Source of the DNA: an uncultured Eubacteriales bacterium
GTDB lineage: Bacteria; Bacillota; Clostridia; Oscillospirales; Oscillospiraceae
DNA length: 64,000 nucleotides
Assembly (NCBI GenBank): GCA_902492005.1
Contig: CABUJV010000002.1
Location: forward strand, 52,964 to 116,963
Direction: 5' to 3'
Below are positions 43,257 through 50,043 of this stretch, piece after piece; within the stretch, counting starts at the first letter, position 1; every line of letters begins with the position of its first letter. The position numbers and the translations under genes are program-made. Below the pieces are notes generated by a model that did not search any database, was not told the DNA's origin, and was given only the letters and a program-made list of their open reading frames with translations.

Positions 43257-44444
43257 ATGAAATTGAGAGTCGAAGGGCAAAACATCACATTTGCCGAGAC
43301 GGAGCTGCTCGTCTCCGGCACGGTGAACGGGTACCGGGCGGAGTTCACCTTTTCCGAAGATTGGGACGGCTGTACCAAGACAGCCGTGTTCCAGACCAAC
43401 GGCATCGGTGGGACGGAGACCCGGGAGGTGCTGCTGGAACAGGATGCCTGTCTGGTGCCGCATGAGTGCCTGATCGCACTTGCAAAGCTGCGGGTGGGCG
43501 TATACGGCGTCTCCGGCGACCGCGTTACGCCGACGGTGTATACCAGCCAGGCGCTTGGCATCTCCGGCGGGGCAGAGCCGTCCGAGCCGGCGCAGACACC
43601 CACGCCGGGCGTGTATCAGCAGATTCTCCGGACGATGGGGGATTTGGGCAGCCTGGCGACCACGGAGAAGGAGACGCTGGTCCAGGCCATCAATGAGATC
43701 TGCCGGAGCGGCGCTTCCGGCGCAGGCCCATCCATTACGGGGGCCGAGATCAGCCAGAGCGGGAACCTGATCCTAAAATGTTCCGACGGAACCGAGATTG
43801 ACGCCGGATACGTGAGAGGACAGACGGGGGAGCCGGGGCCGGCAGGAGCGGGCCTGCCCTCCGTCACCGCCTCCGACAACGGCAAGGTGCTGCAGGTGGT
43901 GGACGGAACATGGGCGGCAGCGGATGCGCCGGGGGGCGGCGGCAAAACATGGAGACTGGTGAGCGACATTACGCTGGCGGAGGATGTCGGTAAGCTGCTT
44001 ATATCGGCAGATGACGACGGCAATGCGTTCGCACTGTCCGAATTGCTGTTATTCGTGGCGTCAAAGCCTATCGCAGGCCAAACGGCGAATAATAGGTGTT
44101 CCGTCGGGTTTGCCGCGAATCGCGGCTGGGGGAATGATGGAAATATCGAGCTTAAGCCCTCGCCCAAAGAGAGCGAATCCACCGTGTATACGTGGGCGTA
44201 CATGCGCAGCATAAACGGGCTGCTATACGCATATGTGCGCAAGTCAAGCAACTATGATACGGTGCGTGAATGCCTGACATTTAACCCATCCAGTTATAAT
44301 GAGCCAGGTACGATCAAAGTCAACAAAGCAACCGATGAGATCGCATCCGTAAATACGCCCTGCACCGCAATCAACTTTAGCGGCATTACATCCGTAATAC
44401 TGGGTGCGGGCAGCCGGATACGAGTGTGGGGGATAGACGCATGA
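43257..44444 (+). CDS. Phage baseplate/tail-fibre-like protein
   Basis: A 395-aa protein with a phage-tail look. The N-terminal ~110 residues (KLRVEGQNITFAETELLVSGTVNGYRAEFTFSEDWDG..KTAVF) match the BppU-like domains found in Firmicute phage baseplates. Then SLATTEKETLVQAINEI, common in tail proteins, a short collagen-like GQTGEPGPAGAG stretch, and a C-terminal ~170 residues ending SRIRVWGID. The N-terminal half is GC-rich and the C-terminal part clearly more AT-rich, as expected when receptor-binding ends are swapped. AGGAGG 7 nt before ATG 43257 decides the start. Confidence 0.72.
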   Translation: MKLRVEGQNITFAETELLVSGTVNGYRAEFTFSEDWDGCTKTAVFQTNGIGGTETREVLLEQDACLVPHECLIALAKLRVGVYGVSGDRVTPTVYTSQALGISGGAEPSEPAQTPTPGVYQQILRTMGDLGSLATTEKETLVQAINEICRSGASGAGPSITGAEISQSGNLILKCSDGTEIDAGYVRGQTGEPGPAGAGLPSVTASDNGKVLQVVDGTWAAADAPGGGGKTWRLVSDITLAEDVGKLLISADDDGNAFALSELLLFVASKPIAGQTANNRCSVGFAANRGWGNDGNIELKPSPKESESTVYTWAYMRSINGLLYAYVRKSSNYDTVRECLTFNPSSYNEPGTIKVNKATDEIASVNTPCTAINFSGITSVILGAGSRIRVWGIDA

Positions 44445-44611
44445 GGATATATGATAACGGCACCTATCGGGACGCAACCGCCGGGGAAATCGCCGCCATG
44501 GAGCAGGCGGCGGCGAACCAGCCGGTCCCGGAACCTACAACCGAGGAGCGAATCGCTGCACTGGAAGAGGAGCTGGCCGCGGCAAAGATTCTGCTGGGGG
44601 TGGAAGCGTGA
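44441..44611 (+). CDS. Small phage-tail-associated coiled-coil protein
   Basis: A 56-aa protein: an N-terminal RIYDNGTYRDATAGEIAAMEQ segment and a C-terminal coiled coil TTEERIAALEEELAAAKILLG. Small proteins of this form sit beside tail-fibre genes in Firmicute prophages. The ATG overlaps the preceding stop (ATGA), and its own stop overlaps the next gene (GTGA), so the three genes are one translational unit. Confidence 0.7.
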   Translation: MRIYDNGTYRDATAGEIAAMEQAAANQPVPEPTTEERIAALEEELAAAKILLGVEA

Positions 44612-45030
44612 CGCTGACGGAAAAGGCCAGAAAGCTGCGCGCGGCCATCGAGGCCGCCGCCGTCTCCCTGGACGACCGGACGGCCTCCGCGGCCCCGGAG
44701 CTGTATCCCCGGCTGAAAGGGGACGGGACGCTGGTCAAGGCCGGTACCCGCGTGTGCTGGAACGGCGCGGTCAAACGGGCGGCCGCAGACCTGTGGGATC
44801 GGGCGGAGAACGCCCCGGACGCGGCCCCCGCGCTGTGGGAGGACCTGGACTACCGGGAGGGCTATCGCATCATTCCGGCTGCCCTCACGGCGGGTACGGC
44901 CTTCGCCAGGGACGAAAAGGGCTGGTGGGGCGACACCTTGTATAAGTCCCTGCTGGACAACAACGTATGGACCCCAGAGGCCTATCCGGCAGGATGGGTG
45001 CAGGCTGCTGTGCAGGCGGACATTGATTAA
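44608..45030 (+). CDS. Phage-like protein with carbohydrate-binding-type module
   Basis: A 140-aa protein starting at GTG 44608. N-terminal ~45 residues are helical (EKARKLRAAIEAAAVSLDDRTASAAPELYPRLK), then KAGTRVCWNGAVKRAAADLWD and a C-terminal WWGDTLYKSLLDNNVWTPEAYPAGW, which resembles the Trp-rich core of type-3 chitin-binding (CBM5/12) modules. Such modules occur in phage tail structural proteins. Last gene of the module; a strong terminator follows after 7 nt. Confidence 0.68.
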   Translation: MTLTEKARKLRAAIEAAAVSLDDRTASAAPELYPRLKGDGTLVKAGTRVCWNGAVKRAAADLWDRAENAPDAAPALWEDLDYREGYRIIPAALTAGTAFARDEKGWWGDTLYKSLLDNNVWTPEAYPAGWVQAAVQADID

Positions 45031-45037
45031 ATACAAG

Positions 45038-45083
45038 ACAGAAAAGAAGGGCGCCTGTGGAAGCAGGCGCCCTTCTTTTCTGT
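45038..45083. terminator. Bidirectional terminator after the phage-like module
   Basis: A 20-bp stem, ACAGAAAAGAAGGGCGCCTG and its complement around a TGGAAG loop. It serves both the tail module and the converging DUF6512 gene. Confidence 0.9.
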
Positions 45084-45101
45084 CGAGGGTCAGGCAGTCT
45101 G

Positions 45102-45626
45102 TCAGCAGGGAATGGTGGCAAAGGTATTGACCCCGGAGAGGTCCGCAAAGAGCACCTGATCCGGCGGCAGGAAAGTGAAGAGCACCAGCAGGCTTCCCAG
45201 CGCCAGGAAGGCCAGGGTAACGGCTTCCCGCAGGCCACGTCGGCCGGCCGCGGCCCGGAAGAGGCCGGGGAGCAGAAGAAACCCCGCCGCCATCAGCAGC
45301 ACATAGAGGGCCACGTCGGCCGCCAGCGCCTCGCCCAGAAGGAGAATGTGGTAGACATAGCCCGCCGCCAGCATGACGGCGCAGAGAACCAGCGCGGACA
45401 GCATCCAGGGGATGCGGCAGCCCTTCTCGCCGCCGCGGGTGAGGTAGAGGGCCCCCAGCAGGTAGGGCCAAAACAAAATTTTCAAATGTTCCCATAAACT
45501 TTCGTTGATGGGAGAGAAGATGGCGGTGACCGGATTGGGAAAGATAGCGTAGACGAAATGCAGGCAGGCGCCGAGCAATGTCGCCGCAACAAAGGTGATC
45601 AGGCATTTTTTGGAAGGCTTCCACAC
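45102..45626 (-). CDS. DUF6512 family membrane protein
   Basis: A 174-aa protein with five hydrophobic segments. After the first helix it has FVYAIFPNPVTAIFSPINESLWEHLKILFWPYLL, the DUF6512 signature. Function unknown. I set the start at GTG 45626 with AAAGGGGGA upstream; the open frame to 45686 adds a non-hydrophobic leader. It is a single gene on the reverse strand between the phage-like module and spoIVB. Confidence 0.75.
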   Translation of the reverse strand: MWKPSKKCLITFVAATLLGACLHFVYAIFPNPVTAIFSPINESLWEHLKILFWPYLLGALYLTRGGEKGCRIPWMLSALVLCAVMLAAGYVYHILLLGEALAADVALYVLLMAAGFLLLPGLFRAAAGRRGLREAVTLAFLALGSLLVLFTFLPPDQVLFADLSGVNTFATIPC

Positions 45627-45941
45627 GGGTGATTCCCCCTTTACAATGGTAGTAAAGGGTATGCGGCCCCGTCCCAAATGATGCAAGGCATGACCCGGAA
45701 GGACCTGACGGGTTTGGAGAGGACTGGATCAGAATCAAAAATTTAATTTTGGCAAAAAGACAGGAACCGCCAGCGCACGTTCTGCATAACGCCGCCGCGC
45801 TGGCGTTTCCCATTTTCAGACAATCCAAAGGTGTGTTTCATTGGCAGCGCTGCCACCTCTTTTTTGTACTGCGCCGGGCCATATTAAGTTTGGTGCGATC
45901 CGATGCGTTCGCACGCTTTGATTTCAAAAAGGGGTGGTACA
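45627..45941. other. 315-nt intergenic region upstream of spoIVB
   Basis: Divergent region between the DUF6512 gene and spoIVB. It holds inverted repeats GCCAGCGC / GCGCTGGC (about 45770-45806) and a 12-bp palindrome GGCAGCGCTGCC at about 45843. I could not place a convincing forespore (sigma-F/G) promoter for spoIVB here. Confidence 0.45.
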
Positions 45942-47069
45942 ATGAATGAGGAACAACACTTTATGCCCTGGACCGGCGAGCTCCTCCAGGCGGTTCGGGC
46001 GGCGGCAGTGTGCCTGCTGGCCGGGCTGCTGGTGCTGAGCGTCGCCGGCCGGGCCAGGGCGGCCGGGCCCGGCGGCGGAGAGGCCCAGACCGCGGCGGCC
46101 TTCGGGACGGGCCAACGGATGGTGGTGCCCCTGGGTCGGGCGGTGGGCATCAAGATGTTCTCCGACGGCGTATTGGTGGTAGGGCTGTCGGAGATCACCG
46201 GCGAGGCGGGAGACTGCGCGCCCGCCAAGGAGTGCGGTCTGCGCCAGGGTGACATCATCACCCACATCAACGACACCCAGGTGGACACCATCGAACAGGT
46301 GCAGTCTGTGCTCCAGGACCTGGAGGGGGACCGGATGAGCATCCGGGCTATCCGGGGGGAAAAACAGATGCAGCTCACCGCCCAGGCGGTCAAATGCAGT
46401 GCCGACGGCGCCTATAAGCTGGGGGCATGGATCCGGGATTCCATGGCCGGAATCGGCACGCTCACCTTTTATGATCCGGAGACCGGCGCCTTCGGCGCGC
46501 TGGGCCACGGCATCAACGACGTGGACACCGCCCTGCTGATGCCGCTGGAGTCCGGCTCCATCATGTATGCCACGGTGGCTGACGTGAAAAAGGGCGAGTC
46601 CGGTTCCCCGGGCGAGCTCCACGGCGCCTTCCAGGTGGACCGGGACATGGGCGAGCTGAATGCCAATACCGGCAGCGGGGTTTTTGGCACACTGACGGAC
46701 GACAGCCTGACGGACGGCCTCCAGCCGGTCCCTGTGGCGGCCCGGAGAGAGGTCAAGCTGGGAAGCGCCACCATCCTGTCCAACATCGCCGGCGACACGG
46801 TAGAGGAGTATGCGGTGGAGATCACCAAGGTCTATCCCGGCAGCGCAGGCGACACCCGGGAGCTGATGATTAAGGTCACCGATCCCAAGCTGCTGGAGGC
46901 CACTGGCGGAATTGTCCAGGGGATGAGCGGCAGCCCCATCCTCCAGAACGGCAAGCTGGTGGGGGCGGTTACCCACGTTCTGGTCAACAACCCCACCGAG
47001 GGCTACGGCATTCTGGCTGAGACCATGCTGGAGCAGACGCCTCGGACCATGGAGGCAAAGGTCTCCTGA
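45942..47069 (+). CDS. spoIVB: SpoIVB sporulation serine peptidase (S55)
   Basis: A 375-aa forespore-secreted protease that triggers pro-sigma-K processing by cutting SpoIVFA. Layout: N-terminal signal anchor (residues ~28-50), PDZ domain (~75-145, CGLRQGDIITHINDTQVDTIEQVQ), then the S55 domain with GALGHGIND (catalytic His near 188) and IVQGMSGSPILQNGKLVGAVTHV (catalytic Ser near 329). ATG 45942 has AAGGGGTGG upstream. It is directly followed by spo0A, the arrangement conserved across spore-formers. Confidence 0.94.
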   Translation: MNEEQHFMPWTGELLQAVRAAAVCLLAGLLVLSVAGRARAAGPGGGEAQTAAAFGTGQRMVVPLGRAVGIKMFSDGVLVVGLSEITGEAGDCAPAKECGLRQGDIITHINDTQVDTIEQVQSVLQDLEGDRMSIRAIRGEKQMQLTAQAVKCSADGAYKLGAWIRDSMAGIGTLTFYDPETGAFGALGHGINDVDTALLMPLESGSIMYATVADVKKGESGSPGELHGAFQVDRDMGELNANTGSGVFGTLTDDSLTDGLQPVPVAARREVKLGSATILSNIAGDTVEEYAVEITKVYPGSAGDTRELMIKVTDPKLLEATGGIVQGMSGSPILQNGKLVGAVTHVLVNNPTEGYGILAETMLEQTPRTMEAKVS

Positions 47070-47076
47070 TTCACGC

Positions 47077-47118
47077 AGAAGGGGCTTCCCGCCGCATATG
47101 CGGCAGGAAGCCCCTTCC
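47077..47118 (+). terminator. Hairpin after spoIVB
   Basis: A long stem, AGAAGGGGCTTCC / GGAAGCCCCTTC, with an inner GCCGCATATGCGGC palindrome. No T-run follows directly, so it may stabilise the mRNA end rather than terminate. Confidence 0.6.
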
Positions 47119-47135
47119 GGCACAAAAGCAGATAC

Positions 47136-47170
47136 TTGACTTTTTTACCACTTTTGAGTAATCTCAAAAG
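47136..47170 (+). promoter_or_regulatory. Upstream spo0A promoter overlapping a palindrome
   Basis: -35 TTGACT (47136-47141) and -10 TAATCT (47159-47164) with 17-nt spacing. A perfect inverted repeat CTTTTGAG-TAAT-CTCAAAAG (47151-47170) covers the -10, which suggests a repressor site or CodY-like dyad. A transcript from here has a ~185-nt leader before spo0A. Confidence 0.55.
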
Positions 47171-47258
47171 AGAGTGTCCAAGGAATCGGGACCTGCTGTG
47201 GGAGGCTGCGCGGCGAATTTAGTCGAATCATTAAATTCCAAAAAATGTCAGAAAAGAC

Positions 47259-47287
47259 TTGAAGTTGCTGTCTGATTGTGGTAAATT
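47259..47287 (+). promoter_or_regulatory. Proximal spo0A promoter
   Basis: -35 TTGAAG and -10 TAAATT with 17-nt spacing, ~63 nt before the ATG. An AGTCGAA at 47221-47227 is one base from the 0A-box TGTCGAA, so Spo0A may regulate its own gene. Confidence 0.55.
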
Positions 47288-47356
47288 ATGGATATGAAGC
47301 CGGCGAGAACCGGTAAAATCAGAGAGCAGAGCAATTCTGCCGGAAAAGGAGACGAC

Positions 47357-48121
47357 ATGGAGAGCAAGAAGAAGCTGCTGATTGCGGACGCGGATGAATC
47401 ATTCCGCAGCATTTTGATGGATGCCGTGCGGGACGAGGCTGATATGGAAGTTCTGGCTGTGACCGGAGACGGGGAGGAGGCCCTGCGGCTGGTGCGCGAG
47501 CTGTCCCCCGACGTGCTGATCATGGACATGGTGCTGGCCCGGATGGACGGCCTGGAGGTGCTGAGCGGGCTGGAACTGGCGTCCCAGCCCAAGGTCCTGG
47601 TCCTCTCCGGCTTTGTGCGGGGCAATATGGCCGAGCTGGCCGCCGCCAAGGGAGCCAGCTATTTTATGATGAAGCCCTGCAAGCTGTCCGCCGTCATCGA
47701 GCGGGTGCGGCAGCTGGGCGGCGCGGTCTCCCAGGAGGAGGACAGCCGGAGTCCGGCCGGCGCCCACCAGAGTCTGGAGAGCTCGGTTACCTCCATCATC
47801 CACGAGATCGGCGTGCCTGCCCACATCAAGGGCTATCAGTATCTGCGGGAAGCCATCGTCATGACGGTGGAGAACATGGAGGTCATCAATGCCGTGACCA
47901 AGGTGCTTTATCCCGAGGTGGCCAAGCGCTTCAGTACCACTGCCTCCCGGGTGGAGCGGGCGATCCGTCATGCCATCGAGGTGGCCTGGGACCGGGGCGA
48001 CCTGGAGACCCTGCAGAAATACTTCGGCTATACCGTTTCCAACGCCAAGGGCAAGCCCACCAACAGCGAGTTCATCGCCATGATCGCCGACCGGCTTCAG
48101 CTCCAGCGGAAGGAAAAGTGA
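47357..48121 (+). CDS. spo0A: Stage 0 sporulation protein Spo0A
   Basis: A 254-aa master regulator of sporulation. N-terminal receiver domain (residues ~1-125): acidic pocket D11/D13, phospho-acceptor D57 ([10 protein letters not shown]), and the KP pair in YFMMKPCK. C-terminal Spo0A DNA-binding domain (~148-250) with [45 protein letters not shown] and [13 protein letters not shown]. Once phosphorylated it binds 0A boxes and commits the cell to sporulation. ATG 47357 follows AAAAGGAGACGAC. It lies after spoIVB, with its own promoters. Confidence 0.96.
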   Translation: MESKKKLLIADADESFRSILMDAVRDEADMEVLAVTGDGEEALRLVRELSPDVLIMDMVLARMDGLEVLSGLELASQPKVLVLSGFVRGNMAELAAAKGASYFMMKPCKLSAVIERVRQLGGAVSQEEDSRSPAGAHQSLESSVTSIIHEIGVPAHIKGYQYLREAIVMTVENMEVINAVTKVLYPEVAKRFSTTASRVERAIRHAIEVAWDRGDLETLQKYFGYTVSNAKGKPTNSEFIAMIADRLQLQRKEK

Positions 48122-48208
48122 AGCGGCGAGACACTGCGCTGCAAGGGAGTTGCATGCGGAGAAAACAGGGACGCCGTGCCCACCCATAAGTGAAATTGAT
48201 TTTTAAAT

Positions 48209-48244
48209 AGATCAGGCCCGCGGCAGATGCCGCGGGCCTGATCT
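48209..48244. terminator. Terminator-like hairpin after spo0A
   Basis: A 17-bp perfect stem, AGATCAGGCCCGCGGCA and its complement with a 2-nt centre, between spo0A and the converging 50-aa gene. T-run is short. Confidence 0.78.
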
Positions 48245-48288
48245 GTTCGGGAGAGTATGGAAAATGGTTTGGGAATCGGCCAATCGGC

Positions 48289-48441
48289 TCAAAGCTGCGC
48301 CCCGAAGGCCAGGCGGAAGGCCTGCCAGAGGCTGCCCCGCCAAAAGCTCCCCTTGGCGGTCAATGTGTTCCAGTTGCGGACCAGCGGGTCGCCGCCGGCA
48401 TGGATCCAATCCTCCAGGGGAGTGGAATAACGCGTCTTCAT
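48289..48441 (-). CDS. Conserved-looking 50-aa protein divergent from LysR
   Basis: A 50-aa ORF with a strong RBS (AGGAAGGAG, 6 nt before the ATG) and a good promoter, so it is probably translated. Sequence features: an N-terminal KTRYSTPLEDWI and a Trp/Arg-rich end (TAKGSFWRGSLWQAFRLAFG) that can form a short amphipathic, membrane-surface helix. No membrane span or signal peptide. It is divergent from a LysR regulator across a 28-bp palindrome. I recognise no family. It may be the regulator's main target. Confidence 0.6.
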   Translation of the reverse strand: MKTRYSTPLEDWIHAGGDPLVRNWNTLTAKGSFWRGSLWQAFRLAFGAQL

Positions 48442-48477
48442 GGAGAACTCCTTCCTGAACCTCAGTCTTGCCTTTTG

Positions 48478-48505
48478 TCTGTTCTCATTATACAATGGGA
48501 ACAGA
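48478..48505. promoter_or_regulatory. 28-bp near-perfect palindrome (LysR operator candidate)
   Basis: TCTGTTCTCATT-ATAC-AATGGGAACAGA: 11 of 12 arm bases pair. It covers the -10 of the minus-strand promoter and lies 60 nt before the LysR start. Confidence 0.62.
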
Positions 48506-48515
48506 CATGAAACAA
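48487..48515 (-). promoter_or_regulatory. Promoter of the 50-aa gene
   Basis: On the minus strand, -35 TTGTTT and -10 TATAAT with 17-nt spacing, ~46 nt upstream of the start. The -10 is inside the palindrome, so binding there should block it. Confidence 0.65.
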
Positions 48516-48564
48516 GAGAATATTTGTCATATGTAACATGAGTAAATGGAATGGAGATGAGGGG

Positions 48565-49461
48565 ATGGGCCTTTCCAAATATCAGGCATTTCTCAAAACG
48601 GTGGAGCTGGGCAGCATCACCCGGGCCGCTGAGGAGCTGGGGTATACCCAGAGCGCCGTGAGCCACATGATCGCGGATCTGGAAGCGGAATGGGCGGTGA
48701 GCCTGCTGGTCCGGGGCAGGGGCGGCGTGACGCTGAGCCCGGCGGGGGCGGAGCTGCTGCCCGATATCCGGTCGGTGTGCAATGCCCAGCGGGAGCTGGC
48801 CGAGCGGGTAGGGGCGCTCCACGGCCTCACCCGGGGCACCATCCGCATTGGCACCATTACCAGCATCTCCGTCCACTGGCTGCCGGGCATCATGAAGTCC
48901 TTTTTAGAGCAGTATCCGGGCATCCGGTTCGAGCTGCTGGGCGGGGTGGAGTACGCCGAGATCGAGGACTGGATTGTCAAGGGGCGGGTGGACTGCGGCT
49001 TTGTGGGCCTGCCCGCCGGCCGGGAGCTGGAGACCATCTCTCTGCGGCGGGACCGGCTGGTGGCTGTGCTGCCCAAACGGCACCCCCTGGCGGAGGCGGA
49101 GAGCTGTCCCATGGAGCGCTTTGCCCAGGAGCCCTTTATCCGCCCGGAGGACGACAAGGACAAGGAGGTGGCCGGCATCTTCGAGCGGGCGGGGGTGCGG
49201 CCCAACGTGGAGTACGCCGTCAACGACGACTATGCCGTCATCGCCATGGTGGCCAGCGGCCTGGGCATCAGCATCCTGCCGGAGCTGGTCCTCCGGCGCA
49301 CGCCCTACGAGGTGGTGGTCAAGCCGCTGGACCCGCCCCAGTTTCGGGAACTGGGCCTGGCGGTGCGCAGCCTGAGGGAGCTCTCCCCAGTGACGGCCCG
49401 GTTTTTGCCCCATGTCCAGGCGTGGCTGGAGGAAAATGGAAAGACCGCCCCGGGACCTTGA
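48565..49461 (+). CDS. LysR-family transcriptional regulator
   Basis: A 298-aa LysR regulator: wHTH (residues ~1-60, GSITRAAEELGYTQSAVSHMIADLEAEW), effector domain (~85-295, GTIRIGTITSISVHWLPGIMKSFLEQYPGIRFEL). The start at ATG 48565 is favoured by GGAG 8 nt upstream; ATG 48538 would add nine atypical residues. Divergent from a 50-aa gene with which it shares a palindromic site. Downstream is a TSCPD protein with its own promoter. Effector unknown. Confidence 0.87.
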   Translation: MGLSKYQAFLKTVELGSITRAAEELGYTQSAVSHMIADLEAEWAVSLLVRGRGGVTLSPAGAELLPDIRSVCNAQRELAERVGALHGLTRGTIRIGTITSISVHWLPGIMKSFLEQYPGIRFELLGGVEYAEIEDWIVKGRVDCGFVGLPAGRELETISLRRDRLVAVLPKRHPLAEAESCPMERFAQEPFIRPEDDKDKEVAGIFERAGVRPNVEYAVNDDYAVIAMVASGLGISILPELVLRRTPYEVVVKPLDPPQFRELGLAVRSLRELSPVTARFLPHVQAWLEENGKTAPGP

Positions 49462-49476
49462 TCCTGGGGCGCACCA

Positions 49477-49506
49477 TAGACAAGTTCTGCGGTTTTGTGC
49501 TATGAT
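49477..49506 (+). promoter_or_regulatory. Promoter of the TSCPD gene
   Basis: -35 TAGACA and -10 TATGAT with 18-nt spacing, 40 nt before the ATG. Confidence 0.55.
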
Positions 49507-49545
49507 AGCACAGACCGGATGAAAAGGATCAAGGAGGAAGCCCAC

Positions 49546-49794
49546 ATGACCATTCAGTACAAGACCAGGGGCACCTGCTCCACCCACATGACTGTGGAGG
49601 TGGAGGACGGCGTGGTGCGGTCCGTCCGCATCCAGAACGGCTGCTCCGGAAACCTGCAGGGAATCTCCAAGCTGGTGGAGGGGATGCAGGTGGATGACGT
49701 GATTGCCCGGCTGGAGGGCATCCGCTGCGGCATGAAGCCCACCTCCTGCCCCGATCAGCTCGCCCAAGCCTTAAAGCAGGCCAAGGCCCAGTAA
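49546..49794 (+). CDS. TSCPD domain protein (TIGR03905 type)
   Basis: An 82-aa protein made of one TSCPD domain. Conserved Cys lie in TRGTCSTHMTVEVEDG, NGCSGN, and the GMKPTSCPDQLAQAL end that names the domain. The domain also occurs at the C-terminus of class II ribonucleotide reductases, where Cys residues act in redox relay; the stand-alone form has no known function and may bind metal. AAGGAGG precedes ATG 49546. A GC-rich hairpin (49804-49834) follows. Confidence 0.85.
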   Translation: MTIQYKTRGTCSTHMTVEVEDGVVRSVRIQNGCSGNLQGISKLVEGMQVDDVIARLEGIRCGMKPTSCPDQLAQALKQAKAQ

Positions 49795-49803
49795 AAAGGA
49801 GAA

Positions 49804-49834
49804 GGCAGCGCCCGGCGAACCGCCGGGCGCTGCC
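49804..49834. terminator. GC-rich hairpin after the TSCPD gene
   Basis: A 14-bp perfect stem, GGCAGCGCCCGGCG / CGCCGGGCGCTGCC, with an AAC loop but no T-run. Confidence 0.6.
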
Positions 49835-49953
49835 CAGGCCGTCGAAAATCCCTCTGGTGGAAGGATTCGGAGGGAGAGATCGTATGGTAGAAAGCCGTCA
49901 GGGTCATCTTCCTTATGCCAGCGGAAAACGGGCAGAATTTCCGTGGCCGGCCC

Positions 49954-49982
49954 TTGTATTTCTGTCACCGATTTGTTACTAT
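49954..49982 (+). promoter_or_regulatory. Promoter of the 5'-nucleotidase gene
   Basis: -35 TTGTAT and -10 TACTAT with 17-nt spacing, 61 nt before the ATG. Confidence 0.55.
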
Positions 49983-50043
49983 TAACGTGTCCAAGAACAG
50001 CTTGGAGCACCAGAGAAATGGAACGAAAGGTGGAAACGAAAAG

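Noticed and set aside
43257..45030. Diversity-generating retroelement at the fibre-like gene
   Set aside because: No reverse transcriptase, template repeat or adenine-biased variable repeat was seen in the window.
45749..45949. 66-codon ORF upstream of spoIVB
   Set aside because: It overlaps the spoIVB RBS and start, lacks its own RBS and shows no family features.
47200..47240. Sigma-H promoter for spo0A
   Set aside because: A GAAT-type -10 is present near 47216, but no AGGA-type -35 lies at the required distance.
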